Below, piece by piece: positions 52,777 to 62,043 of a DNA stretch of 64,000 bases. This DNA is from Arenibacter echinorum. Its GTDB lineage: Bacteria; Bacteroidota; Bacteroidia; Flavobacteriales; Flavobacteriaceae. Every line of letters starts with the position of its first letter. The stretch's first letter is position 1. The translations under genes were made by a program, and so were the position numbers. The notes under the pieces are model-generated. The model was given only the letters and a program-made list of their open reading frames with translations. It was not told where the DNA came from and did not search any database. The DNA lies in NCBI RefSeq assembly GCF_003259375.1, contig NZ_QLLN01000012.1, positions 1 through 64,000 of the forward strand. Direction: 5' to 3'.

Positions 52777-55035
52777 ATGATGTTGAAGAATATAAAAAAT
52801 CCCTTTCTAAGGATTGGAATAATTTCTTTACTGGTAATAGGTAGCTCCGTTCTTTTATTGGTACTGAGCATATATATGGGGGCATGGGGAAAACTTCCCG
52901 GCAAGAAGGAACTTTCGGATTTCAAGTACCAAAGAGCTTCCGAAGTCTATTCTGCAGACAGTGTCCTTATAGGTAAGTATTTTCTGTTCGACAGGCAGCC
53001 CGTACAATATGAGGATGTACCCAAAAATTTAATAGAGGCCTTGGTGGCTATTGAGGATGAGCGCTTTTATGATCATTCTGGAATAGATTACAAGAGTCTT
53101 GTACGCGTGGCCTTCAAGACCATCCTAATGCAGGATCAATCGGCAGGGGGCGGAAGCACCATTAGCCAACAACTTGCCAAGAATTTATATCCAAGGGAAA
53201 AATCCGGAAAATTCAATCTGGCCATATCAAAATTTAAGGAAATGATAATAGCTTCCCGTTTGGAATCCATGTACTCCAAGGAAGAGATTCTGATGTTTTA
53301 TTTGAATACCGTTTCATTTGGCGACAACACTTTCGGAATAGAAAGTGCTTCGTTAAAATTCTTCAATAAATCGGCAAAGGATCTTGAGCTGCAAGAAAGC
53401 GCAACGCTGGTAGGCATGTTAAAGGCAACCTACGGTTATAACCCCCGTGTTTTTCCAAAAAACAGCTTAAACAGGCGTAATTTGGTTATACAGTCCATGT
53501 ATTCCAATGATTTTCTATCCCAAAAAGAGGTGGATAGCCTTAAACTACTTCCATTAAAACTTGATTATAGGGACTACGATTACAATGAGGGCATAGCTCC
53601 CTATTTTAGGGAAGAAGTAAGAAAACAAATGCTAAGCTGGGCCAAGGTGCAAAGGGAGAAGGGACTGGATTACAACATTTATACTTCCGGACTTAAAATT
53701 TATACCACACTGGATTCCAAAATGCAGGTATTGGCAGAAGAAGCAATGGGGCAGCATATGAAAGCACTCCAAAACAGCTTTGAAAAAGGCTACGGCAAGC
53801 GAGCGCCTTGGATAAAGGACCAAAAACTTATTGATAAAATAATACAAACTTCAGAACCCTATAAAAAATGGAAGAATGCAGGGCTCAACGAGAAGGCAAT
53901 AATGGACTCGATGAACCTAAAAAAAGAAATGCAGTTGAGGGATTGGAATCAGGATGAAATGCGCTCTGCCAGTACCATTGATAGTTTATTGCACTATCTT
54001 AAATTCTTAAATACCGGATCTATATCCATGGATCCCAAAACCGGGGCCGTTAAAACATGGCTGGGCGGAATAAATTTTAAACACTTTAAATACGATCATA
54101 TCTCACAGAGCAAGCGTCAGGTAGGCTCTGCTTTTAAGCCCATTGTCTATACCGCTGCCCTTGAGAATGGTATATCTCCCTGTACCTACTTTTCTGCCCA
54201 GGAAGTGGCCTATGAAAACATGGAAGGTTGGTCTCCCAGTAATTCAGGAAAGAAAGATGAGGCCTATCTAAATTACTCTATGGAAGAGGCCCTGAGCAAC
54301 TCTGTTAATACCGTGGCGGTTAAGGTATTGGAAAAAACAGGTATTCCCAAGGTGATAGAACAAGCAAAGAAAATGGGTATTGAAACCCCATTGCCCTCAC
54401 TACCGTCATTGGCATTGGGCACAGCCGAGATAAAGATCAATGAACTGGCAGGAGCCTATGCCAGTTTTCTGAACAATGGCAAATCTGTCACCCCATTTTT
54501 GATCCACAGAATTACCAACGAAAAGGACTCCATAATTGAGACCTTTAAGCCAGTTGTAGCCGAAAAAAGAGCCTTTTCCGAAGAAACGGGCCAAATCATG
54601 TTAGAAATGATGAAGGCAACAGTGAATAGCGGTACTGCCGCCCGTATTCGTTCTACCTACGGAATTAAAAATGACATTGCCGGAAAAACCGGGACTACAC
54701 AAAACAATAAAGATGCCTGGTTCGTAGCCTTGACCCCTAAGCTACTTAATATAACCTGGGTAGGATTGGACAATCATGAAATTGGCTTTAGCAGTACTAG
54801 CTTGGGACAGGGCGCTAATGCGGCATTGCCCATTTTTGCTCTATGGATACAAAAGCTAAATGCGGACAAATCGTTTGATTATATTACCAAAGCCAGATTT
54901 TCCAGTCCAAGCTCGGCTGTGATGAACCAACTGGATTGCGACCCCGTAAAAAGGGATGGATTTTTTAAACGACTTTTCAAAAATCCAAAAAAGAAGAAAA
55001 CAAAGGATTTTAATACCGGCAGTAAAAAAACTTAA
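52777..55035 (+). CDS. Bifunctional penicillin-binding protein 1A family
   Basis: Peptidoglycan polymerase and crosslinker, 752 residues. N-terminal membrane helix (about 12-32), glycosyltransferase 51 domain with EDERFYDHSGID and GGGSTISQQLAKNLY, a linker, then the transpeptidase with S451 in GSAFKP, SNS in ALSNSVNTVA and KTGTTQ. The tail is basic (NPKKKKTKDF). It fits the PBP1A type rather than PBP1C. Confidence 0.94.
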   Translation: MMLKNIKNPFLRIGIISLLVIGSSVLLLVLSIYMGAWGKLPGKKELSDFKYQRASEVYSADSVLIGKYFLFDRQPVQYEDVPKNLIEALVAIEDERFYDHSGIDYKSLVRVAFKTILMQDQSAGGGSTISQQLAKNLYPREKSGKFNLAISKFKEMIIASRLESMYSKEEILMFYLNTVSFGDNTFGIESASLKFFNKSAKDLELQESATLVGMLKATYGYNPRVFPKNSLNRRNLVIQSMYSNDFLSQKEVDSLKLLPLKLDYRDYDYNEGIAPYFREEVRKQMLSWAKVQREKGLDYNIYTSGLKIYTTLDSKMQVLAEEAMGQHMKALQNSFEKGYGKRAPWIKDQKLIDKIIQTSEPYKKWKNAGLNEKAIMDSMNLKKEMQLRDWNQDEMRSASTIDSLLHYLKFLNTGSISMDPKTGAVKTWLGGINFKHFKYDHISQSKRQVGSAFKPIVYTAALENGISPCTYFSAQEVAYENMEGWSPSNSGKKDEAYLNYSMEEALSNSVNTVAVKVLEKTGIPKVIEQAKKMGIETPLPSLPSLALGTAEIKINELAGAYASFLNNGKSVTPFLIHRITNEKDSIIETFKPVVAEKRAFSEETGQIMLEMMKATVNSGTAARIRSTYGIKNDIAGKTGTTQNNKDAWFVALTPKLLNITWVGLDNHEIGFSSTSLGQGANAALPIFALWIQKLNADKSFDYITKARFSSPSSAVMNQLDCDPVKRDGFFKRLFKNPKKKKTKDFNTGSKKT

Positions 55036-55122
55036 AACAAAATTATTTGTGTCGTGGTAAAGGTTTAAATTATTTTTATATCTTTATGATATCATTTTAA
55101 TATCACTTTAAATAACACTACC

Positions 55123-55980
55123 ATGACACAAGAAAAAAATATTACTCCCGCCAATGGCTATTTAGTCCTTTTGTCCCTATTGGGGCTACTTATTTTCGCT
55201 ATTGTACTAGTAGTTGGTGGCGTTCCACTGGCATTACCGATCTTTTTCATATTTATTATTTCGCTACGAGGGTTTGTTCTGGTGAATCCTAATGGATCCA
55301 GGGTACTTCTACTTTTCGGAAAATACATGGGTACCATTAAAAAAAATGGCCTTTTCTGGGTCAATCCCTTTTATAGCAAAAATAAAATTTCCCTGAGGGC
55401 CAGTAATTTTGACAGTGAGCGCCTAAAGGTCAATGATAAGCTTGGAAATCCAATCATGATCAGTACCATTTTGGTATGGAGAGTTACCGATACTTATAAG
55501 GCTGCCTTTGAAGTGGACGACTATAAGAATTTCGTCCGAGTACAAACAGATGCCGCTGTACGCAAATTGGCCAGTATGTATCCTTATGACAATTTTGCGG
55601 ATGAGGGCCATACAGAGGATATTACCTTGCGATCCAGTGTAAATGAAGTAAGCGAAGCCTTGGAAAAAGAGGTTCAGGAAAGATTGGCCATGGCAGGCAT
55701 AGAAGTATTGGAAGCCAGAATTGGATATCTGGCCTATGCCCAAGAAATTGCCAATGCCATGTTAAAAAGGCAACAGGCCACGGCAATTGTAGCTGCGAGA
55801 CATAAAATAGTGGAAGGTGCGGTAAGCATGGTAGAAATGGCGCTGGATCAATTAGGAAAGAAGGAAATAATTGACTTGGACGAGGAACGTAAAGCGGCTA
55901 TGGTGAGCAATCTAATGGTGGTCCTTTGCTCGGATAAGGATGCATCGCCAATCGTCAATGCCGGGACACTTAACCATTAA
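55123..55980 (+). CDS. SPFH/band 7 domain membrane protein
   Basis: 285 residues. Two N-terminal hydrophobic helices (VLLSLLGLLIFAIVLVVGG, LPIFFIFIISLRGF) are followed by the band 7 domain (VNPNGSRVLLLFGKYMGT, VWRVTDTYKAAFEVDDYKN, EKEVQERLAMAGIEVLEARI) and an Ala-rich helix. Such proteins form ring assemblies and organise membrane patches or proteases. A small ribbon-helix-helix protein gene follows downstream, a pairing I recall from many genomes. Confidence 0.9.
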   Translation: MTQEKNITPANGYLVLLSLLGLLIFAIVLVVGGVPLALPIFFIFIISLRGFVLVNPNGSRVLLLFGKYMGTIKKNGLFWVNPFYSKNKISLRASNFDSERLKVNDKLGNPIMISTILVWRVTDTYKAAFEVDDYKNFVRVQTDAAVRKLASMYPYDNFADEGHTEDITLRSSVNEVSEALEKEVQERLAMAGIEVLEARIGYLAYAQEIANAMLKRQQATAIVAARHKIVEGAVSMVEMALDQLGKKEIIDLDEERKAAMVSNLMVVLCSDKDASPIVNAGTLNH

Positions 55981-56048
55981 CCATTACAAGGTAATATTAT
56001 ACACCCGTTATGGTCTGGTTTTTATGGTCAACATACCGTTGGTTGTCT

Positions 56049-56079
56049 TTGGCAATAGACCTATGTACCCTTATCTTTG
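56049..56079 (+). promoter_or_regulatory. Promoter upstream of the ribbon-helix-helix gene
   Basis: TTG (56049-56051), 20 bases, TATCTTTG (56072-56079): a full match lying 168 bases before the ATG at 56247. The leader of about 160 bases holds no reading frame of note. Confidence 0.65.
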
Positions 56080-56246
56080 CCAATATATAGTGCAGAACCT
56101 TGTTAAAAAAATCGAAGTATAATATTGGATTCCAAGTTTGAAAACGAAGCGAACACCTAGGCCAAGGAATATTGAAGAGTGAAATAAATCTTTCAGGACC
56201 CTCTTTAAAGTTTTTAAAATAATTTAAAGTGGTAAAAACTGATCAT

Positions 56247-56411
56247 ATGAGTAAAAAGAAAGCTTTTGCATTGCGGTTAAATGAAGATATGCTGAAAGCC
56301 ATTGAGAAATGGGCCTCGGACGAATTTCGTAGTGTAAATGGCCAAATAGAATGGATGTTGATGAAGGAACTTAAAGAGGCCAAACGTGCCCCCAAACAAA
56401 AAGAGGATTAA
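56247..56411 (+). CDS. Small ribbon-helix-helix (Arc-like) protein
   Basis: 54 residues from the ATG at 56247 (a GTG six codons upstream is possible). The strand-helix-helix pattern is clear: KKAFALRLNEDMLKAIEKWA, then SVNGQIEWMLMKELKEA. Arc-type proteins bind DNA as dimers, but in this genomic setting next to an SPFH gene the role is unknown. A toxin-antitoxin role seems unlikely because no toxin gene is beside it. Confidence 0.8.
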   Translation: MSKKKAFALRLNEDMLKAIEKWASDEFRSVNGQIEWMLMKELKEAKRAPKQKED

Positions 56412-56484
56412 TTTTTAAACATATTTCAGAATGGTGTAATAATACCATTGAAACAACTACACTACCTATTTTGTACTTAAACCA

Positions 56485-56492
56485 TATCTTTG
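56485..56492 (+). promoter_or_regulatory. -7 element for the second HAD phosphatase gene
   Basis: TATCTTTG followed by ACTGC, 41 bases before the ATG at 56534. The nearest TTG is too close to serve as -33. Confidence 0.5.
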
Positions 56493-56533
56493 ACTGCAAA
56501 TTAATTCCAAAAAACTAAACCCAATTCCCCAAT

Positions 56534-57337
56534 ATGGATTTCAAAATTTTATGTTCCGATTTGGACGGCACTTTATTAACCTTTAAGGATAATGTCTCCG
56601 ATTTTACAATTTCGGAAATAAAAAGAATAAAGGAACATCTAAGGATTATACTGGTTTCGGCCAGAATGCCCCAGTCCATGACCTATATTCAAAAAAACCT
56701 GGGCATAGAAAATGAGCCCATCATATGTTACAATGGGGCGTTGGTGCTACACGGTTCAAGAGAATTGTTCTCCACCTTTATCAATATAGACCAAATAGCC
56801 TCAATTTATGAAATGGCCAACAAGGTTGGAATTCAGCTGGGCCTATATTCAAAAAGTGAATGGTATGTTGAAATGGACTCCGAGCGGGTACAAAAAGAAA
56901 TAAAATACACAAAAACCCTTCCTACCTTTAGGGACACCAAAACAACCATTGAGGACTGGAGGGATAGAAAAATGGGTGCCCATAAAATTATGTTGATGGG
57001 AAACAAAGAAAATACCGACGGTCTTTTCCCCATACTCCAGAAAAACTTCAATCAGACCCTGAACCTGTATCGTTCCAACGACACCCTGATCGAAATTGCC
57101 CCTAAATCGGTTTCCAAATTAACCGCTATTAAACTGCTGCTGGAAGAGCAAGAAAGTTTAAACGACGTCATTGCCTTTGGTGACAATTACAACGATATTG
57201 AAATGCTTCAAAATGTGGGTCGTGGAATAGCAGTGGCCAATGCCCGTGAAGAAGTAAAAAATATTGCCAGCGACCTTGCCCTGAAAAACTCGGAGGACGG
57301 GGTGGCCCATTATATAAAACAGCATATTTTAATTTGA
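56534..57337 (+). CDS. Cof-type HAD-IIB family phosphatase
   Basis: 267 residues, similar in plan to the protein at 4753. Motif I CSDLDGTLLTF (about 7-17), motif II VSAR, C2B cap, motif IV GDNYNDIEMLQNVG and the following AVANAREEVK stretch. Substrate unknown. The next gene starts 44 bases later with its own -7 element. Confidence 0.9.
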   Translation: MDFKILCSDLDGTLLTFKDNVSDFTISEIKRIKEHLRIILVSARMPQSMTYIQKNLGIENEPIICYNGALVLHGSRELFSTFINIDQIASIYEMANKVGIQLGLYSKSEWYVEMDSERVQKEIKYTKTLPTFRDTKTTIEDWRDRKMGAHKIMLMGNKENTDGLFPILQKNFNQTLNLYRSNDTLIEIAPKSVSKLTAIKLLLEEQESLNDVIAFGDNYNDIEMLQNVGRGIAVANAREEVKNIASDLALKNSEDGVAHYIKQHILI

Positions 57338-57338
57338 T

Positions 57339-57346
57339 TATATTTG
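57339..57346 (+). promoter_or_regulatory. -7 element for the DUF819 gene
   Basis: TATATTTG followed by GCGC, 35 bases before the ATG at 57382, overlapping the end of the phosphatase gene. No obvious -33. Confidence 0.5.
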
Positions 57347-57381
57347 GCGCAAATGAAAAGTCCATTTGAACTGATTTTTAT

Positions 57382-58644
57382 ATGAACGAACCAATTATTA
57401 CCAATGATACCGTTGTATTTGGACTACTTACCCTTTGTTTGGGATTTATATTTTATACCTCTTCCATAAAAACCGGTTTCTGGAGTAAATTTTATAATAT
57501 AGTACCGGCTGTTCTAATGTGCTATGTACTGCCTTCTATATTGGCCAGTAGTGGTTTAATATCGGACGAGACCTCCGGTCTATATTTTATGGCCAGTAGA
57601 TATTTGCTGCCGGCGGCGCTGATTTTAATGACCTTGAGTATTGATCTTAAGGCCATAGCCAATTTGGGATCTAAAGCGTTGATCATGTTCCTGACCGGTT
57701 CATTTGGGATAATAATAGGTGGGCCATTGTCTATTTTAATAATATCCATATTCTCACCCGAAACCGTTGGTGGGAACGATTTTGATGCCATTTGGAGAGG
57801 CCTTGCCACTATTGCCGGTAGTTGGATAGGTGGGGGAGCCAACCAAGCTGCAATGCTCGAAATTTATCAGTACAATCCCGACAAATACGGGGGTATGGTT
57901 TTGGTTGATATAGTGGTGGCCAACGTTTGGATGGCCATTATTTTGTTGGGCGTGGGAAAAACCAAAAAAATAGACCGTTGGCTTAAGGCGGACACCTCAG
58001 CTATTGAAGAACTTCGAATAAAAGTATCAAAGTTCACGGAGAAAATAACTAGGGTCCCCACATTAAAGGATTATATGATGATGCTATTCTTTGCCTTTAC
58101 CGGGGTTGGTATTTCACATTTCTTTGGGGACAATATTAGTTCTTATTTGACCAGTACTTATGAAAGCGTAAGCGATAATAAAAGTTTTCTATCATTTTTA
58201 GGTTCCAGTTTCTTTTGGATGGTAGTTCTGGCAACCCTAGTAGGAATAGTACTCTCCTTTACCAAAGCAAAGAATTATGAAGGGGCAGGAGCAAGTAAAT
58301 TAGGAAGCGTATTTATCTACATCTTGGTGGCCACCATTGGTATGAAGATGGATTTGGGCAAGGTCTTTGAAAATCCTGGCCTAATTGCCATAGGGTTTGT
58401 ATGGATCACGATTCACGCTGTTTTGCTGATCGTTGTTGCCAAATTGATCAAGGCTCCCTATTTCTTTCTTGCAGTTGGTAGCCAGGCCAACGTGGGAGGT
58501 GCAGCCTCTGCCCCGGTGGTAGCTGCGGAATTTCACCCATCATTGACATCTGTTGGTGTTTTACTGGCCGTTTTTGGCTATGTGGTAGGTACCGGTGGTG
58601 CCATACTTTGTACAATTCTAATGGAAATTGCATCAAAAGTTTAA
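57382..58644 (+). CDS. DUF819 family integral membrane protein
   Basis: 420 residues with about ten or more hydrophobic helices and a soluble loop near 195-225. Conserved stretches: GSWIGGGANQAAM, FFLAVGSQANVGGAASAPVVA and GYVVGTGGAILC, glycine-rich re-entrant-like segments that mark this YjcL-like family. It resembles sodium-coupled or keto-acid transporters in design, but the function is not known. Confidence 0.88.
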   Translation: MNEPIITNDTVVFGLLTLCLGFIFYTSSIKTGFWSKFYNIVPAVLMCYVLPSILASSGLISDETSGLYFMASRYLLPAALILMTLSIDLKAIANLGSKALIMFLTGSFGIIIGGPLSILIISIFSPETVGGNDFDAIWRGLATIAGSWIGGGANQAAMLEIYQYNPDKYGGMVLVDIVVANVWMAIILLGVGKTKKIDRWLKADTSAIEELRIKVSKFTEKITRVPTLKDYMMMLFFAFTGVGISHFFGDNISSYLTSTYESVSDNKSFLSFLGSSFFWMVVLATLVGIVLSFTKAKNYEGAGASKLGSVFIYILVATIGMKMDLGKVFENPGLIAIGFVWITIHAVLLIVVAKLIKAPYFFLAVGSQANVGGAASAPVVAAEFHPSLTSVGVLLAVFGYVVGTGGAILCTILMEIASKV

Positions 58645-58688
58645 AATTCCATAAACTTTAATGATATTTGCGCCACAAAAAAAATAAT

Positions 58689-59405
58689 ATGAAGAAAATT
58701 ATAATGGTCGCGGTACTGGCAATAATTATTACCTCTTGCGGGGGCGGCAGTACTGAAAATACCATGACCGTTGCAGGAAATGTAAAGGGATTAAAAAAGG
58801 GGACCCTATATCTGCAGCACATTGCGGACACCACCTTGATCACAATTGATTCGCTTGTAGTGGATGGGGATGGTAATTTTTCCTTCACTACGGAATTGGA
58901 AAGTCCTGAGTTGTTCTATCTATACCTGGATAAAAAAGACAACAACAGCATAAATGACCGAATTACCTTCTTTGGGGAACCCGGAAATATTACCATTAAT
59001 ACGAATTGGAATACCTTTGACCTCAACGCAAAAATTGAGGGATCTAAAAGTAATGACAAGTTAAAGGAATATCTTGAAATAATGTCCAAGTTCAACACTA
59101 AGGATTTGGAATACGCAAGGTTGAGTATGGATCCCAAAACCCTAAGTGACTCCACAGCTTTTGATTCCCTTCAAAATTTATCAGACAAAAATGTCAAGAG
59201 AGGATACCTTTATGCCATTAATTTTGCGTTGAACAATGCAGATTCCTATGTAGCACCCTACATTGCCGTGAAGGAAGTTGCAGATGCCAACCTTAAATAT
59301 TTGGATTCCATAAACAATACGCTCTCTGTTGATGTAGCCAATTCCAAATACGGTAGGGAATTAAAAGAACATATTGAAAACCTCAAGAAAGAAACTCCAC
59401 AATAA
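58689..59405 (+). CDS. DUF4369-domain lipoprotein
   Basis: 238 residues from the ATG at 58689; the longer frame starts with a TTG in the upstream region. Lipoprotein signal MKKIIMVAVLAIIITSC. The N-terminal half (TVAGNVKGLKKGTLYLQHI, LVVDGDGNFSF) is a DUF4369 beta domain, often fused to TlpA-like thioredoxins in Bacteroidota. Here the C-terminal half is helical (LSDSTAFDSLQNLSDKNVKR) and ends without a thioredoxin domain. Function unknown. Confidence 0.85.
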   Translation: MKKIIMVAVLAIIITSCGGGSTENTMTVAGNVKGLKKGTLYLQHIADTTLITIDSLVVDGDGNFSFTTELESPELFYLYLDKKDNNSINDRITFFGEPGNITINTNWNTFDLNAKIEGSKSNDKLKEYLEIMSKFNTKDLEYARLSMDPKTLSDSTAFDSLQNLSDKNVKRGYLYAINFALNNADSYVAPYIAVKEVADANLKYLDSINNTLSVDVANSKYGRELKEHIENLKKETPQ

Positions 59406-59438
59406 AAAAAAAGCATCCAGTAAATGGATGCTTTTTTT
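59404..59438. terminator. Bidirectional terminator
   Basis: AAAAAGCATCCA and TGGATGCTTTTT form a 12-bp stem with loop GTAAA, and T/A-tracts lie on both sides. It lies between the convergent DUF4369 gene and the small gene at 59460. Confidence 0.92.
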
Positions 59439-59459
59439 AAATACCTACTTAGGGAAATA

Positions 59460-59729
59460 CTACCCTAATTTATTAAGTTGTTCAATTAAAGAACCTGCTT
59501 TGGTTTCCAATTCCGCTTTAACGGATTTTAAATGGGCAGGTCTGTTCTCCACTGACTTCTGGTTAACTTTCGCGATCAACTCGTCAAAGACCTCTATTGC
59601 ATTATCTATTATTGCATTACCTTCTTTTGAATTTTGCTTATTTCCTGAAGCTTCCACTAAATATACCGCTTCAATAATATCTCCTAAAACGTAATTAATG
59701 TCTTTCTTTAAATCTTTTATACTTGCCAT
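59460..59729 (-). CDS. Small helical conserved protein of unknown function
   Basis: 89 residues from the ATG at 59729; 20 upstream codons are excluded because they overlap the promoter. MASIKDLKKDINYVLGDIIE starts the protein, and the rest is helical (AIIDNAIEVFDELIAKVNQK, HLKSVKAELETKAGSLIEQL). I recall it as a short conserved flavobacterial protein without known function. It is transcribed from a promoter inside the end of manA. Confidence 0.75.
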   Translation of the reverse strand: MASIKDLKKDINYVLGDIIEAVYLVEASGNKQNSKEGNAIIDNAIEVFDELIAKVNQKSVENRPAHLKSVKAELETKAGSLIEQLNKLG

Positions 59730-59745
59730 TGGTAAATTTTTTTTG

Positions 59746-59778
59746 CAAAAGTAATCATTTTCAGATAGTAACCTCCAA
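59746..59778 (-). promoter_or_regulatory. Promoter inside the 3' end of manA
   Basis: Minus strand TTG (59778-59776), 22 bases, TACTTTTG (59753-59746). Transcription would begin near 59739, leaving a 10-base leader. Confidence 0.6.
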
Positions 59779-60729
59779 AAGTTTTGCACTCGTTGTTATT
59801 ATATTTATTTTTTTGGAGTGTGCAGGCACTAAAATGGTCTCCCCTTTTTTTATGGATACCGAACCAAATTCATTTGAAATTGTCGCCTTGCCCCCTACGC
59901 ACATGTAGATGGTGAAGGAATCCCTTTTTTCCACATTCAATTCCAGATCCTTGGTCAGCTCTAATATATTGGTATTAAAATAAGGACAGGATACCATATT
60001 ATTCACACTATCCTTTTTATCCGAATATTTTACCTTAAAATCATCTTTCTTAGTGTAATCTATGGCGTCTAGGGCCAAATCGGTATGTAGTTCCCTAAGA
60101 TTGCCATTCTTGTCCCTCCTATTAAAATCGAAAACGCGATAGGTAATATCCGAAGTCTGTTGAATCTCTGCCAGCAAAACTCCAGCACCAATAGCATGCA
60201 TTTTACCAGTGTTTATAAAAAAAGTATCCCCTTCCTTAACACTTTCGTAGTTCAACAGATCCAATAGTGTATCCTCCTCAATGCTCTTAGCATATTCATC
60301 CTTGGTTACATCTTTGTTAAAACCCACTATTAAATCCGCACCTTTATCTGCATCCATAATATACCACATTTCCGTTTTTCCAAAGGAATTGTGGCGTTTT
60401 TTGGCCAAATCATCATTAGGATGCAATTGGATGGACAAATCCTGTTTGGCATCAATAAATTTGATAAGAATTGGAAACTCGGTACCAAATCGGGCATAAA
60501 CACTTTTACCCAATAATTCTTCCGGGTACTTGTTGATCAACTCCTGCAAGGAATTACCAGAAAAATCACCGTTCGCGACTATGGACACGTCTCCTTCCAC
60601 GGTAGAAAGCTCCCAACTTTCACCTGTAATGTCATTTTCAATGGGTTTTCCCAAAACATCTTTTAATTTGGTACCACCCCATAGTCGCTCTTTAAGGATA
60701 GGGTTGAATTTTAAAGGATATAAGTTCAT
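59761..60729 (-). CDS. manA: Mannose-6-phosphate isomerase, class I
   Basis: Interconverts mannose 6-phosphate and fructose 6-phosphate for polysaccharide precursors. 322 residues, the short bacterial form: FNPILKERLWGGTKLKDVLG, zinc-site motif QLHPNDDLAK, and GKMHAIGAGVLLAEIQQTSD in the second cupin. It lies 105 bases downstream of queD. Substrate range is inferred from family. Confidence 0.92.
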   Translation of the reverse strand: MNLYPLKFNPILKERLWGGTKLKDVLGKPIENDITGESWELSTVEGDVSIVANGDFSGNSLQELINKYPEELLGKSVYARFGTEFPILIKFIDAKQDLSIQLHPNDDLAKKRHNSFGKTEMWYIMDADKGADLIVGFNKDVTKDEYAKSIEEDTLLDLLNYESVKEGDTFFINTGKMHAIGAGVLLAEIQQTSDITYRVFDFNRRDKNGNLRELHTDLALDAIDYTKKDDFKVKYSDKKDSVNNMVSCPYFNTNILELTKDLELNVEKRDSFTIYMCVGGKATISNEFGSVSIKKGETILVPAHSKKINIITTSAKLLEVTI

Positions 60730-60834
60730 GCTGATTGGTATTAGGTATTTGTATTCTATTTATTAATTTGATTTACCTGTTTAAAAGGAAGTTTAGTAAT
60801 TCTTACAATTCGGTTTGATAATAATAAATCTCAT

Positions 60835-61242
60835 CTATCCGGAAAAGGTCACATAATTTCTTGGCGTTTCGTATAGTACAACCTCCAACTCGTTTGAAGC
60901 TTTAATAAAGGGCCTAAGCTGATTCCAAATATAAACCACTATATTTTCGGCTGTGGGATTCACAGTTTTAAACCATTCCACCTCCACATTGAGGTTTTTA
61001 TGGTCCAGTTGCTTTTCAATTTTTTCCCTTATAAGATCCTTTAAGACTTTCATATCTATGACAAAGCCCGTTTCCTCATCTATTTCTCCGGTAACACTAA
61101 CTATCAGTTCATAATTATGGCCATGAAAATTTGGGTTATTGCATAACCCAAAAACATTATCATTTTTTTCAAAACTCCATTCTGGCCGATACAACCTGTG
61201 AGCAGCATTAAAATGAGCTTTTCTACTTACCTTAACTTTCAT
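60835..61242 (-). CDS. queD: 6-pyruvoyl-tetrahydropterin synthase / QueD family
   Basis: 135 residues. Zinc His ligands in FNAAHRL (His16) and FHGHNYEL; the catalytic Cys in LCNNPNFHGHNY is spaced as in the PTPS type. Members either make 6-carboxytetrahydropterin for queuosine (QueD) or pyruvoyltetrahydropterin for biopterin. Given tgt in the same window, QueD is preferred but not proved. Overlaps idi by 4 bases (ATGA). Confidence 0.87.
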   Translation of the reverse strand: MKVKVSRKAHFNAAHRLYRPEWSFEKNDNVFGLCNNPNFHGHNYELIVSVTGEIDEETGFVIDMKVLKDLIREKIEKQLDHKNLNVEVEWFKTVNPTAENIVVYIWNQLRPFIKASNELEVVLYETPRNYVTFSG

Positions 61243-61772
61243 ATAGTTGTATTGTATTGTGAAATATGATTGTAAAACCTATCGAAAATAATTTTGAACC
61301 AGGCTGTGTATTTCTCAGGGGAAATAAGCATATCCTGCCTAATGTCCAAAGGCTTCATCCATTTCCATGACGCTACCTCCTTTGGGTTTATATGCGGTTC
61401 CCCATTGTAGTGTCCTATCATTACATGATCCAATTCATGTTCGGTAAGACCATTGTCAAAGGGAGCCTTATAAATAAACGAAAACAACTCTTTCAGTTCC
61501 GTCTCAAATCCCATTTCTTCTTTCAATCTTCTTTTCCCCGCCTGAATATTGGATTCTCCATCCCTCTGATGACTACAACAGGTATTTGTCCACAAAAGAG
61601 GGGAATGATACTTATGACCTGCTCTTTGCTGAATCATTGTTTCTCCTTTATCATTCATTATAAAAACCGAAAATGCCCTATGGAGCAAAGCTTTTTCATG
61701 GGCCTCCATTTTTGGCATAAGACCAATTTGAACATCAAATTCATCAACTAGAATTACATTTTCCTCATCCAT
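61239..61772 (-). CDS. idi: Isopentenyl-diphosphate delta-isomerase, type I
   Basis: Converts isopentenyl diphosphate to dimethylallyl diphosphate at the head of isoprenoid synthesis. 177 residues from the ATG at 61772 (the upstream 19 codons look like leader). Nudix-like fold: LHRAFSVFIMNDKGETMIQQR, the catalytic Cys in WTNTCCSHQRDGE, and LKEEMGFETELKEL with the Glu cluster. It supplies the carotenoid genes at 19438-22203 and quinone synthesis. Confidence 0.94.
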   Translation of the reverse strand: MDEENVILVDEFDVQIGLMPKMEAHEKALLHRAFSVFIMNDKGETMIQQRAGHKYHSPLLWTNTCCSHQRDGESNIQAGKRRLKEEMGFETELKELFSFIYKAPFDNGLTEHELDHVMIGHYNGEPHINPKEVASWKWMKPLDIRQDMLISPEKYTAWFKIIFDRFYNHISQYNTTI

Positions 61773-61829
61773 TTTGTAAAAATAAAACCTTTCCCCAATA
61801 ATAAGGGTTAAGTACGTCATAAAAAACAA

Positions 61830-62043
61830 ATACTTTCGGAAGGTTTTCCTTCATCCCCTTTCAAGTAAAAATTGACCAAAGGGACCAATGGAAAAAATAC
61901 TGATCAGGACATTGAATAACCTTTAAGGCAGCCAACCCAACAACAAGGGAGTAAAATGGATTGGTCATCTTATGATACCCAAGGCCATTGTTCAATAGAA
62001 TTGTAGAAATAAAAAACTCCTATACTGGAATCCCAACTGGTTT
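61830..62043. other. Intergenic stretch between idi and the PorP/SprF gene
   Basis: About 214 bases with no reading frame or hairpin of note and no clear promoter match. Confidence 0.6.

Noticed and set aside
55940..56122. 60-codon frame after the SPFH gene
   Set aside because: It begins inside the end of the SPFH gene and runs through a consensus promoter (56049-56079). It has no recognisable family and is probably chance.
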